DNA of 64,000 nt from contig OZ023274.1 in the NCBI GenBank assembly GCA_964007475.1, positions 34,455,491-34,519,490 of the forward strand, read 5' to 3'. The notes below the pieces were generated by a model. It ran no database searches. It saw only the letters and a program-made list of their open reading frames with translations, and was not told where the DNA came from. This stretch comes from Hybos culiciformis. Its lineage: Eukaryota; Arthropoda; Insecta; Diptera; Hybotidae. Below, in pieces: positions 52,209 through 64,000 of the stretch. The stretch's first letter is position 1; each line of letters opens with the position of its first letter. The translations under genes were made by a program, and so were the position numbers.

Positions 52209-54907
52209 CAAGAAAAAAAGTTTTCTATATCACTTACAGTGATAACTTCGTCATCACTGTTTACAATAATATACACTGTCAATATATTCCCTATAATTCC
52301 CTATAATTTTGGTGGAAAACTTATAAAAACTATATGCATGCATGCATATAGAATATGCATATAAAATACATGTAAAATTTTAATCTTATCTTCCTGGAAA
52401 CAGAAATTCTTTGTAATTCTAATACAAAAAAAAAATAGCCTTCAAAAGAAAATTTAATGTGAAAAACGAAAAATTAATACAAAATTTTTATTCATACCTA
52501 AATATAATACAGGAAAATTCTTGAAAAATGTAATTAGATTCTTTATACAAAAAAAAAATTTAAACAAAAATTAAAAGGCTTTTATAGTTTATTTTTCGCC
52601 CTTTTTGCTATACACCTATATATTCCTAAAAATATAATATCGTTGTGAGATTAACCTTTTCTTTTGAAATATATTTAAATATCAAAAAAAAAATTAGGTT
52701 TTCTTTTCGAAAATTTATAACCATACAAAAGAGTTTATCTTTTTTTTTTTTAATTTTCATTTTCTTGAACTACAAAAATAAAAAATAAAAATTTATTAGC
52801 TTAAAGTTTTTTAAGCTTCAATTTTTCTTCTTTTTCGAATTTTTATTTAATATAAAAATACATTTTTTTTTTATTTTCTTCATTGGAAAATCTAATAATA
52901 AGCAAAAAGGAGAGAAAATATATATATATAGATAGTATAATATGGATTTCCATCAATAATTCTTCTTTAAGGATTTTTTTTTTTGGTTTTCGTCTACATT
53001 TTGCATATATTATGTTTTTTTTTTTTTTTACTTTCTTTTTATCTTATTTATTTTTCTATATTTTTTCCTATATTTTTTCTATTTTTTTTTTATTATTTCG
53101 TTGAGACATAAAACGCAGCTCGATATATTCACCTTAATATGATAAATAACAAATTTACGTTCAATATAAATAAATATCGAATAACGTATCGAGGAAAGGA
53201 AAAAAAAAATAGAAAAAAATTATAAATAAGGATAACAATAGGATATATGTTCATGAACGTTCAGCATTTCGTTTTTCTTTGGAAAAATTTTCTTTTTTTT
53301 TTTTCATGCAAACAATTTTCTTTTTATAATTCTAAGAAACTGTTTAAATTAAATTTCAATATTAAAATAGGATAAAAGACGTCTTATTCAAAGATTGGAA
53401 ATATAATAAATTCATGTGTGTATGATATAAATTTAATATTCTGTATTTAGTTTTTTTTTTTGAAATCTTGGAAAATTGAAACGAAATAGAAATGATTCTG
53501 CATAGAATTCAAAAGTGTTAAACGAAATATGAATATGAAATTATATATTTTGTGTTAAACACAAAACCCCTAAAATTTTCAAAATTATAAAAAATAAAAA
53601 AAACTAAATAATTGCTGAAAAGCCACTGACTACAGGGATGAGTTATAAAAATATTTGATAATAAAATTTCCAAAAAATAAAAAAAATTAAATAAATAAAA
53701 TCAAGTTATTTTACTTGAGAAATTGAATAAAAAAATTTTTCTTTTTTTTTTCCTTTTTCCTAAATAAGATTTCAAGGACTTGAGAGTAAAGCAATTTATA
53801 ACAAAATCTCTTTTCAAAATGTTTAACTCTAAGTTTGCGTCTTCTTTAATATTTATTTATTTTTTTTTTTTTTTTTTGACAGTAAACAACGATATATTAT
53901 TTTTCTGCAGAAAAAAGAAACCGTCTTGTACAATTGTAAAAAAAATTTTTGCGTTTGGTGAAAATTGTGAAAAATTGTCGTTATGTAATAATAACATTTT
54001 TTTTTTTCTCTTCTTTAACTTTATGGAAAAATAAAGTATAAAAATAATATTTAAAAAAGAAAAATAAAAAAAAAAAATGAAGAAAAACGGTTGATAATGA
54101 TGGGTTTTATCCATAATACATTTTTTTCTATATACACACAATACTATACCACCCATCATCATCATCCATAGAATCACAAGAGATGAGTGAAAGTTTACCT
54201 GATATGACAGGGTAATTTATCACGAATTGAATAAACATCATCATAAAAAAAATGAAAAAATGAAAAAAAAAAATGAAAATGCAAAAAAAAAAAATAAAAA
54301 AATAAACAAACGTATATATGAAAAAAATTATGAAATTTATGATGAAAATGTCTGAAAGTAATATATAAAAATCTTGGGTAATAAACGAGGTGATTTTTTA
54401 AATTTACTTCAAAATAATATATACGACAAAAAAAAAAAAAATACAAAATATATATGTACACATGTATAATATATATTAAAAAAAAAAACAAAAACAAAAA
54501 AAAATTTCGAAAAATAAAATCTGTTTAGGTATAAGAGAGCACTAGAAAGTTAATAGTAATTACATTTATTTTCCACAGGGATAAACAGTGAAAATCGATT
54601 TTTTTTTTTGTAATTTTTATTTTTCTTTTTTTTTTTTCGTTTTGAATACACATAGATATGTACATATATACTTAATACTTTTAATGAAAAAAAAAAAAAT
54701 CAAATTAAGAGACAAAATGTCATTAAAAATAAATTTCTTGTAATAAATATGTTTGCGAGACGACAATATTCTAGAGAGACATTGGTGAAAAAAAAACACG
54801 AACGAAATATGGGAAAAAAAAGAACATTTTCAGTATTGGCTCAAGTGTTGCCAATGTTTTTATTTTTATTTTTTTAATTTTGGTGGGAAAATTTTTTTTA
54901 AAGTTAA

Positions 54908-55070
54908 GTAGTAACTTCGATAGGCGGGAAGACATTATCGAGCTCAAAAAGTCGTATTAAGTGTTCTGTAAAAAGAGTATAACTCTTTTAAGTTAATAGA
55001 CTTATAATTTTTTTTACAGAACACGTAATATGACTTAAATTTCTATTCCCGCCCATCAAAGATTTCCTAC
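54908..55070. mobile_element. Foldback MITE, about 163 bp
   Basis: The arms share GCGGGAA/TTCCCGC, an AAGTC-TATTA segment and GTGTTCTGTAAAAA/TTTTTACAGAACAC, and meet around an AT-rich loop near 54990. The left arm has a small insertion (ATTATCGAGCTC). The outer ends GTAGTAAC and TTTCCTAC pair imperfectly. Confidence 0.75.
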
Positions 55071-57433
55071 AAACAAATTATTTTTTTATTATTATTATTG
55101 AATGCGCGTATTATAGGATTTATTTAATTTTTAGGGAAAATTTGAAAATTTTTTTAAAAATTTATAGAAAATTATAAAATCAAATGAATTATCCAAGGAT
55201 TATAATAAGCCTACAGTATATTACTAATTTTTATTCAAAAGTAAAATTAAACATTTGAAATTACCTCTCAAACTTTGTTTATATAAAAGTTATATGTTTT
55301 GTTTTCTAATCACTAGAAAGCTCTTTTGAAAAATTACAGAAAAATAGTGGAACACTTTGAATTCGATAAATCTATAGAAACTTATTTTTAATTTCATTAG
55401 CTGAGAATAATCCAGTACGGTGGACTTCATAATCCATTATTTGGGACTTCACTGAAAATTATATTAAATTTTTCAATAACGACAAGCACAATTAATTTTT
55501 TTGTTGTTTATAAAAACAATTTGCTAATTTTCATTATAACAATATTTTTTTACCATCTTGCTTTTAGTTACAATTTAAAAAATTTTCTTTACTGTCATAA
55601 TGTATGTTTATTTAATTTCTAACATTCCATATATAATTGAAATGCCTCATTAAACTGTCTGATCGATTTGTTATAATATGGTCGTGTGTTGTTGTTAGAA
55701 ACTAAAAAGCAAAAAAACAAAAAGGAAAAAAAAATAAAATTGTTTATTTTTATAAAAATCTAATATTTATTTTTATTCTTAAATGATTTTTTTTTCTATA
55801 ATTTTCATTTTATTTATTTACATTTTCATTCAGTTTTTTTTTTCCAATTTTCATTCTTCAGTTTGTTAAAATTTTATTAACACTATGTATATGAAAAAAA
55901 AACTTTCACATGACAGTTTTCCGAATCCTTAACTACATAAATATATATATTTATATACATGTTGTATATGTATAAAGTTAGTATGAAGGAATAAAAAAAA
56001 AAAAACAGATAAACATATTATATCCTATAAAAATCATTAAGAAAAATCTAACTAAAAAAAAAAAAAAAAAACTCAAGAACAGAATAAAAAAAAATTCTTT
56101 AAAGCAAAATACATCTTATTTTTTTTTTTTCTACCATCCTCAAGAATAAACTTCATATCATTCTTCTTGGGCTATAAGCTTATTTAAGAATATAAAATGA
56201 ATCCAGTCATGATTACACTTCATATTTATATACCATGTATTTATTGTATATGTATATTTATTTTTATATTATTATTATTATTATTTTTTTTTTTTTTTTA
56301 TAAATTTTTTTTGTACTATAAAATGAAAAAAAAAAAGAAGCATTTTTATTAAAAAATAACAAGACTAAAACAACAAAATTTTTTTTTATAATACTATTTG
56401 GCTCGATTAGAAAATCTTATGGAAAACATTTAATAATATATTTATCAAAGGATCTTCGCTTATCTGTAAATTATTACAGAAATATTGAAATATCATTTAT
56501 ATAATTAAATTTAAATTTCCTGAGGAGATAAGATTATATTATTGTTAAAATAAATAGATATATCTATTATTGATATTATTTATAGAAAATGAATAAAAAA
56601 TATATAAATAAATAATATTGACAAAAACTAAATTATCCTAATATCCAAATTTTGAAAGTGTAGTATGTACTCTCAAGTTTATATTCCTTTTTCGAAGACG
56701 AAGTGTGTATTGCATGGCTACTCAATGTGAACTTCTTGATTCTTCGATTTAAGTTTAAGTTTAATTCAGTATTAATAAAGTCTCAAATATGGTTCGAAAA
56801 TCGATGATCAAAGTCCTGAAAATTCGAATTTGATTCGTTCATAGACCAAAAATTAAAATTAATATAACTTTGATTGAGCTCAATGATTCAATTTACAAAA
56901 GCTCTGTATAAAGATGTGCTCTACGTTCGTTTTATATTTTATATGCTTTGTATATTTGGCTTTATAACCTATTTAATCAAAAACCTGTGCATGCAATTTT
57001 TATACGATGAAGAAATATAAATATTTATCATTTTTATATCTGTTTTTATTTTAAATTGAATTTTCGATTAGACCCATCCACTATATATGTGTGTATATAT
57101 ACAACATGCTTTAATATGTTGTATGTACTCTCAATGCTAGTTAATATTATTATTTTGTGTGCAGAAAGTCGACTATATTAAATGATGAAAGATAGAGTCA
57201 AAATATATAAAAATATACATATATCATAGATTAGATTTTTCTAAACGATAGAAAGAGAACCAACGATTCTATAATATATATATATATATATTTTATTTTT
57301 TTGCTCTATGTTTTGTTTTATTATTATTATTATTATTATTTTGTTTTTTGGATTTTCCAGCTATAGAAGAGGGTTGAGAATATTTTTATGATAATGACAA
57401 TGATGGTTTATAAACAGTACACACAAGTTCAGA

Positions 57434-57435
<2 letters not shown>

Positions 57436-57464
<29 letters not shown>
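57436..57464. repeat. A(29) homopolymer
   Basis: The longest uninterrupted A run I noticed in the window. Its length is likely to be unreliable in sequencing and assembly. Confidence 0.9.
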
Positions 57465-59427
57465 CAATTCTATATTGATGGCCTCAAGGGAGAAATAATT
57501 CACACCACTTAATTAGCGATTTAATCTGGTTTTAACTAGAATATAGATTAAACACTTAACTGTTTTGGTTGAGATAAATAATAAAAAAAAAATGTATGTA
57601 ATATTATATTATGTACATAATATTTTTTATTTTTTTTATTTTTAACATGAATAAAATGTTACTCAGCATAACAAGGAAACTTTAGCATTACACAAAAAAA
57701 AAAATAAATAAGATGAGGATATGCGGATTTATTATTTTAAATATATATAGTACATTTTCACTATTTTCATTTTTCCATTGCTCTATATATATTATTCATG
57801 AATGAATTGAAATTTTGTTCTTCATTTTTAATGTATTTATTTGGAATTAACATTATCTTTTTGTAAATTGTAAAGCAAAATTGAAATGGGAAATACATAC
57901 TATCTTTATGCTTTATATGTATATATATTACATTTAATATGTTGGTCAGTGTGTGACGGGGATTCTACAGCATGATTTTCCATTATTAGGGCATTAATGA
58001 TAAAAAAACCAAAACAGTTTTATAAACCAAGAAATTGTGTACATATTTTTTTTTATAATTTTCTTTACCATGTTTCTTCACTCTCTACAGCCAATGGAGT
58101 TTCGTTTGTAACATTGCTTTATTTGTAGTATTCGTAGCGCGGAGAAACAAAAAATTATTTCTGATTTTCATTCTTAAATTTTGTTCAGGAATTATAAGAA
58201 ATATACATATTTTTTATGCGACATACCTAGGTAACATATTATGTTCAATTTTAATTATTCTAATAATGAAGTACGAGGATTATGTGAAAAAAATTAATAA
58301 TTATTAAAAAATTTATATTGTAATAATAAATAAAATAATGATTTTTTTTAAAAATTAGTACTAGAAGAAGCTATATCCTTTTGATTGTGTACATTCCAGT
58401 ACAGTGAACTTTAAATCTGGCATATAATTTAAAAATATTTAAACGATTTAATAATTCTTACCATATTCTGATAAAATGATAAATTAAAGGAATTAAAAAT
58501 AAATTCTAAAGTGCTTGTTATTATTGTAATTTTTTTAAAAAAAGTTTCTGATTTTGACGAGTACATAAAATATATAATATAATAAAAAGAATTTATGGGT
58601 ATCCGAGAAAAATTAAAAATTCAACCTCTGTCTACGATTTTCTCTTTTTAAATGTCACAAAATATAGACAGAAATAAATACCCTGTATCTCTCATATAAA
58701 GTTGAAATGAAACTACAACATAATATTCATTTTATAGAAATTTAAATTTTAAACAATTCTAATTATAATAATTATTAAGTAGACTGTAAGAATTTTTCTC
58801 AAAATTTTTGACAGAATTCACAACTTAATTTTGACTTGATGAAATTTGAATAATAATTATATTTATATTTTGCTTGACTTTAATTCCTCTAATTCTGTTT
58901 TTTTTTTTGTTAGTCGTTATTAGATAAAATGTTAAATATATTTATCATAATTTTTTTTTTGTTTTGAGGGGATAAAATTAAACTGAAAGTTAAGAGAGGT
59001 TAATAATTTTGAAAATATAATGCGATCTAAATTTTATTATAAATACCTAGGTGTTTTTTTTTTTTTATTATATTTTTATGTATTTAATTATTATTATAAA
59101 AATTTATTGAAAAGGAAAAATATTTTAATATTGAATAAATTATTATCTATATTAGTATTTATATTTATATTTTATTCAATTTGGTTTATTTTTCAATTAA
59201 AATAAATTAATTTATAATAAAATATCGTTGCAATTATTCATATATAGATATATGAATTAAAATATACACAATAAATTTTATATAAATTAAATATTATAAT
59301 AAAAAAAAATGATTTGAATACTTTTTTCTATTTTTAAAGTTCTAATTTTAATAATTTAATATGTTTTACTATGTCTATTAATTTGCATTGAGTGACTTGT
59401 GGGCCAATATTTTATTCATTTTATATA

Positions 59428-59720
59428 ATTTGTAGAATCTATTGTGACTGCGACAAAGAAATTTCATTTGGGACATAGTTTTGATTAAGTTCTTTTCTTT
59501 TAAATTAAAATTTTTCTGATTATGATTTTATAATTACTTAGTTCAAATGTTCAAACACATATGGGTAAATTTTTAAGGTTTCTGTTTAATTTGAAGAATC
59601 TATTGTGACTGCGATAAAAGAGTTTCATTTGGGACATACTTTACTTCGGTTTTTTTTTTTGTAATTCAAATTTTTCCGATTAAAGTCATAATTACTTACT
59701 TCAAACGTTCATATGTCTTA
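59428..59720. repeat. Diverged tandem duplication, about 161-bp period
   Basis: GAATCTATTGTGACTGCGA begins at 59435 and again at 59596. Both are followed by TTTCATTTGGGACATA, a T-rich segment, an AATTTTTC-GATTA segment and TAATTACTTA-TTCAAA-GTTCA. The two copies differ at many sites, so the event is old. Confidence 0.8.
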
Positions 59721-60459
59721 ATTCAAACACTCGATTTATACTTGTTCATAAATTTCAATTTCACAAATAATTTTTAATTAACAAAAAAATCATAATTTTT
59801 AAATATGTACTCTAATTTTTCTGTTTCATTTAATTTCCATGTTCTTTATAGTCTGCTATATCATAAGTGCATATAATTATCTGGTACTATATATATATAT
59901 AGACAGTTTGAATATTTTGGCAAAAATTAATACACTTATTACATAAAATCCAGTGGTCTGCATTATCGAAATTAGTGATAAATTTTTTTTTTATTATTAT
60001 TTTAATGAATATAAAACGTGTTATTTAAGTAATCCGCTAAAATACCATTTAAAATATTACATAATTATTTATTTCGATTTCCCTAATGTGATATGAAACA
60101 TAAATACATATAATAATACAAATTTTAAGTATTTATATGATAATTTTGCAGTTTTTTTTTTTTTTAAGTTTTTGTTATTTTATAATTTGATGATTGTCCA
60201 AATATATAATATTGACAAAAAAATTAAACAATTATTATTGTACCTAATATAAAAATTAGTCATTGAAATTTTTGTCAAAAGGGGTACTAAAAGAGGATTA
60301 GCATCAAAAGACTGCAAAGATGTAATATGTATGCTGATACTATTGTTTTTAAAGGAATATGATTTTTGAACTTAAATTATATAAGATAATTTTTTTTTAT
60401 TAATTTATTCAACATTATTTTTCATCAAATAAAAAAATTTTTTGTTCCTAATTTTTAAA

Positions 60460-60490
60460 TCAGAAATTATTTTTAGAATTTTAGGTAAGG
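60460..60490 (+). promoter_or_regulatory. Weaker AG|GTAAGG site, second ratchet candidate
   Basis: TTATTTTTAGAATTTTAG is joined directly to GTAAGG (junction 60484/60485). The pyrimidine tract is interrupted by AGAA, and the site lies 14.9 kb beyond the stronger candidate at 45584. It is plausible by position only. Confidence 0.2.
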
Positions 60491-60706
60491 TAGGATAATT
60501 TTTTTTTTGTTTTATTTTGTCTTGAATAATTTATTATATTTTTATGAAGAAAAAGAAAATATATCATTTTTTTGTAATTTCCACGCCTTGAATGTTTAAC
60601 GATGTCGTAACCAAAAAAAAAAACAAGGGCATAAATATATGTTTCTAATTCAAACCATTTTTCAATTAAATTATCAAAAAAAACAAAACAGTAAATTTAG
60701 TTATCA

Positions 60707-60748
60707 CTTCAAAATTATTAAATCAATCTTCAAAATTATTAAATCAAT
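60707..60748. repeat. Perfect 21-bp tandem duplication
   Basis: CTTCAAAATTATTAAATCAA plus T occurs twice in direct succession (60707-60727 and 60728-60748). Confidence 0.9.
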
Positions 60749-63248
60749 TTAACACATTGTCTTTAAGACCTTTTAAGCTTAAATGTTGAAAACCCGAGCG
60801 TTGTGGAAATAACACATTTGTGGTTCGAGTTGGCTTAAATCGAAAGCGCAATAACCTCATTGGTTGAATTAAATATAATAGTCTTGTTCTTGTTAAATTA
60901 ACATCATTTGTGACTCCTTACATGTATTTGGCAGTAGCATTTTTCTTCATAAGTGCCTATTTTTTCCTTTGGTGATGGTTTGACCTAGCAGTTCCCATTT
61001 AAAAAGAGACAAAAATTTTCTGGCCACTTTAATATTAAGGATGAAATATTAAATTTAGAGAAATAAGCGCAAATTAGGTGAAAAAAAAATGAGTATCTTT
61101 AGATTCCTGAAGTGCGAAAAATATGTATGTACTAAAACGAAAAATTATTACCATCCATATATTTATAAAATTGTGAAAAAACATTGTGACTGGATTTGAA
61201 GTATAGTATAATGTCTGATTCATATCTAAAAAATATTATTAATGTCAAACAAAAATGATCGGAAAAATTACTTAAAAAATGTCTTTAAAATTCTAGCTCT
61301 ATATCTCAATATAATGCATCGAGAATATTATCTGTTTTTTTTGTAATTATTACAATGTATACGAATTTTAACTTCCTTCATAATTTTTAAAACCTCATAA
61401 AAACTAAGAATATATCTTATTTTCTTGAAAGACATATAATATAATTGTGAATAGATAAAAGTTATTTTACAATATTGAAAAGGATATTAAGAAACATATA
61501 TACTCGTATATATTTTTTTAATTATATATAATATTAATGCCAAGAATTTATAAATTAAGAGTTAATGGGAAGTCAATATAATATATTTTATAAGTAAAAA
61601 GAACTTTATTTAAATTTTATATTTAATACGATGACGAATCATTTTAGAGAGTGTAGAAAATGTGATGATGCTCAATTAAAATTTGCATAAAATCATTTCA
61701 ATTAACTTTATGGTTATGTAAGGATAATTTCCACAAAATGAACGTTATTCTCATTTATTTATTAGCAAAAAAAATAAAAAATTACAAAATATATTATGTA
61801 TTATGTATTATGTGTACAAAAATATATTTGCATATTATTAATTTTCAACACATCAAAGATTCAATCAGTTTTAATATTCACTAAAAGACATAAATGAATA
61901 TTTAAAAAAAAAAAAATTAGTTAAATAGGAGTGCCCTAAAAATATTTGAATTCTTTTGAATAAAACTTTGAATTGTTCTATTACTTTCAAAAGCTAAATA
62001 AATCCTTAAAGTTCTCGTATAATTTACAGAAATATTTCATTTATAAATTTTTTTTTTTAATTTTACTATATATTTGTAAAGAATGAGGAATTGCTTATTA
62101 AGAAAAGTCTTTGCAGGATAAATGTAATCCAAGATTCTTAATGGTGGATATTCTATTTTATATATAGTTTTGGTAGGAATATTTTAAAACTTATTATAAT
62201 ATTAAATTTTACATTTTCTTCTATAAAATTAAACTTTGTTAATAAATAACTTTGTGACATTTAAAACAAACTTAAAATATTTGTAAATAAAAAAAAAATC
62301 TATACTGTTTATATATCCTTTTAAATTATAATAATATAACAAAAATTTCATATATATATATAATAATTTTTAAATCAAAAAATATATTCATATGATTCAA
62401 ATTATGGAAACATATTTATGTTTATAGATCTATAAATATAATGTAATATATAGAGCTTATATATTTACTACATACATATATGGGTTTATTATGTATTATA
62501 AGTATATTTTACAGATAATATTATTTATAAATGTTTGTATGTACATACAACATCATATATATGCGTATATATTTGTCCTTAAAAAGATTTAAATAATTTA
62601 TATTTTGCACATTACCACATTTGCATTTAAAACTTTTTATCAACATACAAAAATTACAATATGAATAGAAAATTTATTTATATGAATATGTATACATAAA
62701 AATATATACAATATTTATAATATATATATGGGGGAATTATTAATTGAAACCCTAAAATATCATTCCCTATCTCAATATTAAACAAAAATTATTCTATATC
62801 GTGCTGCTGATGTATATATATAATAATTTTATAAATCTATAATATAGAAAAATATAATAGGAATAATATTTTCTCTTCTATATTTATTTATTATTATAAT
62901 ATTAATGACTGCATTTCCGATATTTTTACCAACAAAAAAAAATATTATTTTTTTTTTATATCTGAACTATATTAATGATGCAAAAAAATAAAATGGTACA
63001 TAGACATAAAAAAAAAGATTCATGTATCAATTATGCTTTTCTGAGAAAGAAAATTATTTTTTTTTTTTACTTAAAAGATCAGCCTACATAACGTTTAATG
63101 TTTAAAAAAATAAATATTTTTATTTAATAATTGACTATGGAAATTGAAAATTAACCCTATCGCTTCAAAATAAAAAAAAAATTAGTCAATGTTACTAATA
63201 AGTTATTGTCAGCGATTACGAAAGTTTATAATATTTCAATTACCGGTA

Positions 63249-63685
63249 CTCAGAAAAAACAGGTAACTGCGGTTCTTACGTTTTTTGCTAATATATAGTT
63301 CAAATCGAACTAGTGGATGACGTAAACAAAATTTGCTATTTGTCATACCAAGGAAAAATATCTAATGCGGTTTTATTGTTTAATATATTTGTGCTTGCGA
63401 TTATAGCAATATTTATCATAAAAGTTTCAGAAACTCATATTGTATAAAAAAAATAATTTAATTTTCGCCAGAAAAAAAACAATAAAAATTATAATTTCGA
63501 GTAACAAATTTTGATACAGTTATATTTTTGCAATATATTTTTGCAAAATATTTTTGGACTAGTTATTATGTATTTAATAATAAATGCAAGATTTTGAGCA
63601 CATACATAACAAAATATAGCAGTTTTATATATAACTTTATAGCTGGTTTATAGTTAATTTTTCAAATGAAGGTATTTTTTCAGTG
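63249..63685 (+). mobile_element. CACTG-ended MITE, copy C
   Basis: It runs from CTCAGAAAAAAC (a slightly decayed terminus, next to GGTA) to TTTTTTCAGTG followed by TA, which suggests a TA target duplication. The interior shares GCTATTTGTCATA, GATTATAGCAATATTT, AATAAAAATTATAATTT and GATTTTGAGCACATAC with copies A and B. It keeps the right part that copy B lacks. Confidence 0.8.
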
Positions 63686-64000
63686 TACTTATAAGAATAT
63701 TATGAACATTATGTGTTGAAAATTTTGCAAACTTTAACATTTTTCAATATAATTATATTAAGAAAAGATAAAAAAATGAAAATTTGGCAAATAATCTGAT
63801 TTTGAATTTTTTTTGGTTTAAAATGTCATTATAATTTAATCAAGTTTTGGAAATTAATTTGACAATTAATAAAATATTATAAAATTTGTTTCTAAAAGCA
63901 GTTCCGAAATTTCACTTTAGAAATTAAATTTTAATATAACCATTCTTAAACGCTTGTAGTGAAATTGATGTGAAAAACCCTGTTTTGAATTTCAAAAAAA

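Larger units (their letters stand above)
21383..64000 (+). other. Rbp6: Downstream intron of the Rbp6-like gene (partial, over 42 kb)
   Basis: The next expected exon would encode roughly IEDAMLMFDK followed by the RNP1 core. I did not find it on the + strand before the right edge, so the intron probably continues beyond the window. It contains the ratchet-site candidate at 45567-45590, two SINE copies and many MITEs. The stretches 21400-24440, 24510-29370, 29725-33890, 34560-36160, 38380-42415, 42740-44500, 48230-49930, 52210-54900, 55075-59420 and 59725-63245 hold AT-rich low-complexity sequence in which I see no gene. Confidence 0.75.

Noticed and set aside
59020..59205. 61-codon frame resembling a small membrane protein
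   Set aside because: The hydrophobic content comes from T-rich codons only; there is no signal of selection or homology.
60780..60860. Third SINE or tRNA-like sequence around GGTTCGAGTTGG
   Set aside because: Only part of a B box is present, with no A box at the right distance and no similarity to the two SINE copies.
1..64000. CRISPR array, bacterial operon, phage or endogenous virus
   Set aside because: No regularly spaced repeats, no bacterial gene organisation and no viral gene were seen. The spliced RRM exon and MITE/SINE content indicate animal intron.

Overview
The window is a very AT-rich stretch of animal nuclear DNA (by eye roughly four fifths A+T), full of poly(A)/poly(T) runs, (TA)n and (TTA)n microsatellites, and small inverted-repeat transposons. 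It is almost entirely intron. The only coding sequence I can defend is one 93-nt internal exon on the + strand at 21290-21382, with a textbook acceptor, branch-point candidate and donor. It encodes the start of an RNA recognition motif with the RNP2 core KIFVGGL. The residues match the second RRM of Musashi-family RNA-binding proteins, closest in my memory to the insect Rbp6 type and unlike vertebrate MSI1/MSI2. An insect is the best guess for the host (a parasitoid wasp, dipteran or other AT-rich lineage would fit); the species cannot be set from this sequence.

Layout: 1-21289 is intron upstream of the exon. It holds two imperfect foldback structures near the left end, a ~320-bp near-perfect hairpin at 10556-10876, two copies of a CACTG-ended MITE (10876-11213 and 12176-12551), and a TA-flanked MITE at 12981-13511. 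From 21383 to the right edge is the downstream intron, more than 42 kb without a recognisable next exon. It contains two tRNA-derived SINE copies (34460-34555, 46806-46925), MITEs at 33897-34369, 38079-38375, 45733-45943, 47774-48225, 51851-52008, 54908-55070 and 63249-63685, a dispersed repeat with one inverted copy (36165-36408 and 42419-42540), and several tandem duplications.

The most interesting signal is at 45567-45590: a long pyrimidine tract ending in CAG directly joined to GTAAGT. This is the architecture of a zero-length recursive-splicing (ratchet) site, in the kind of very long intron where such sites are known in flies. A few GC-richer islets (6314-6454, 29375-29410, 38081-38239, 44509-44687, 49939-50076) are compositional outliers that I could not identify. 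I found no complete gene, rRNA, functional tRNA, CRISPR array or undescribed multi-gene system.
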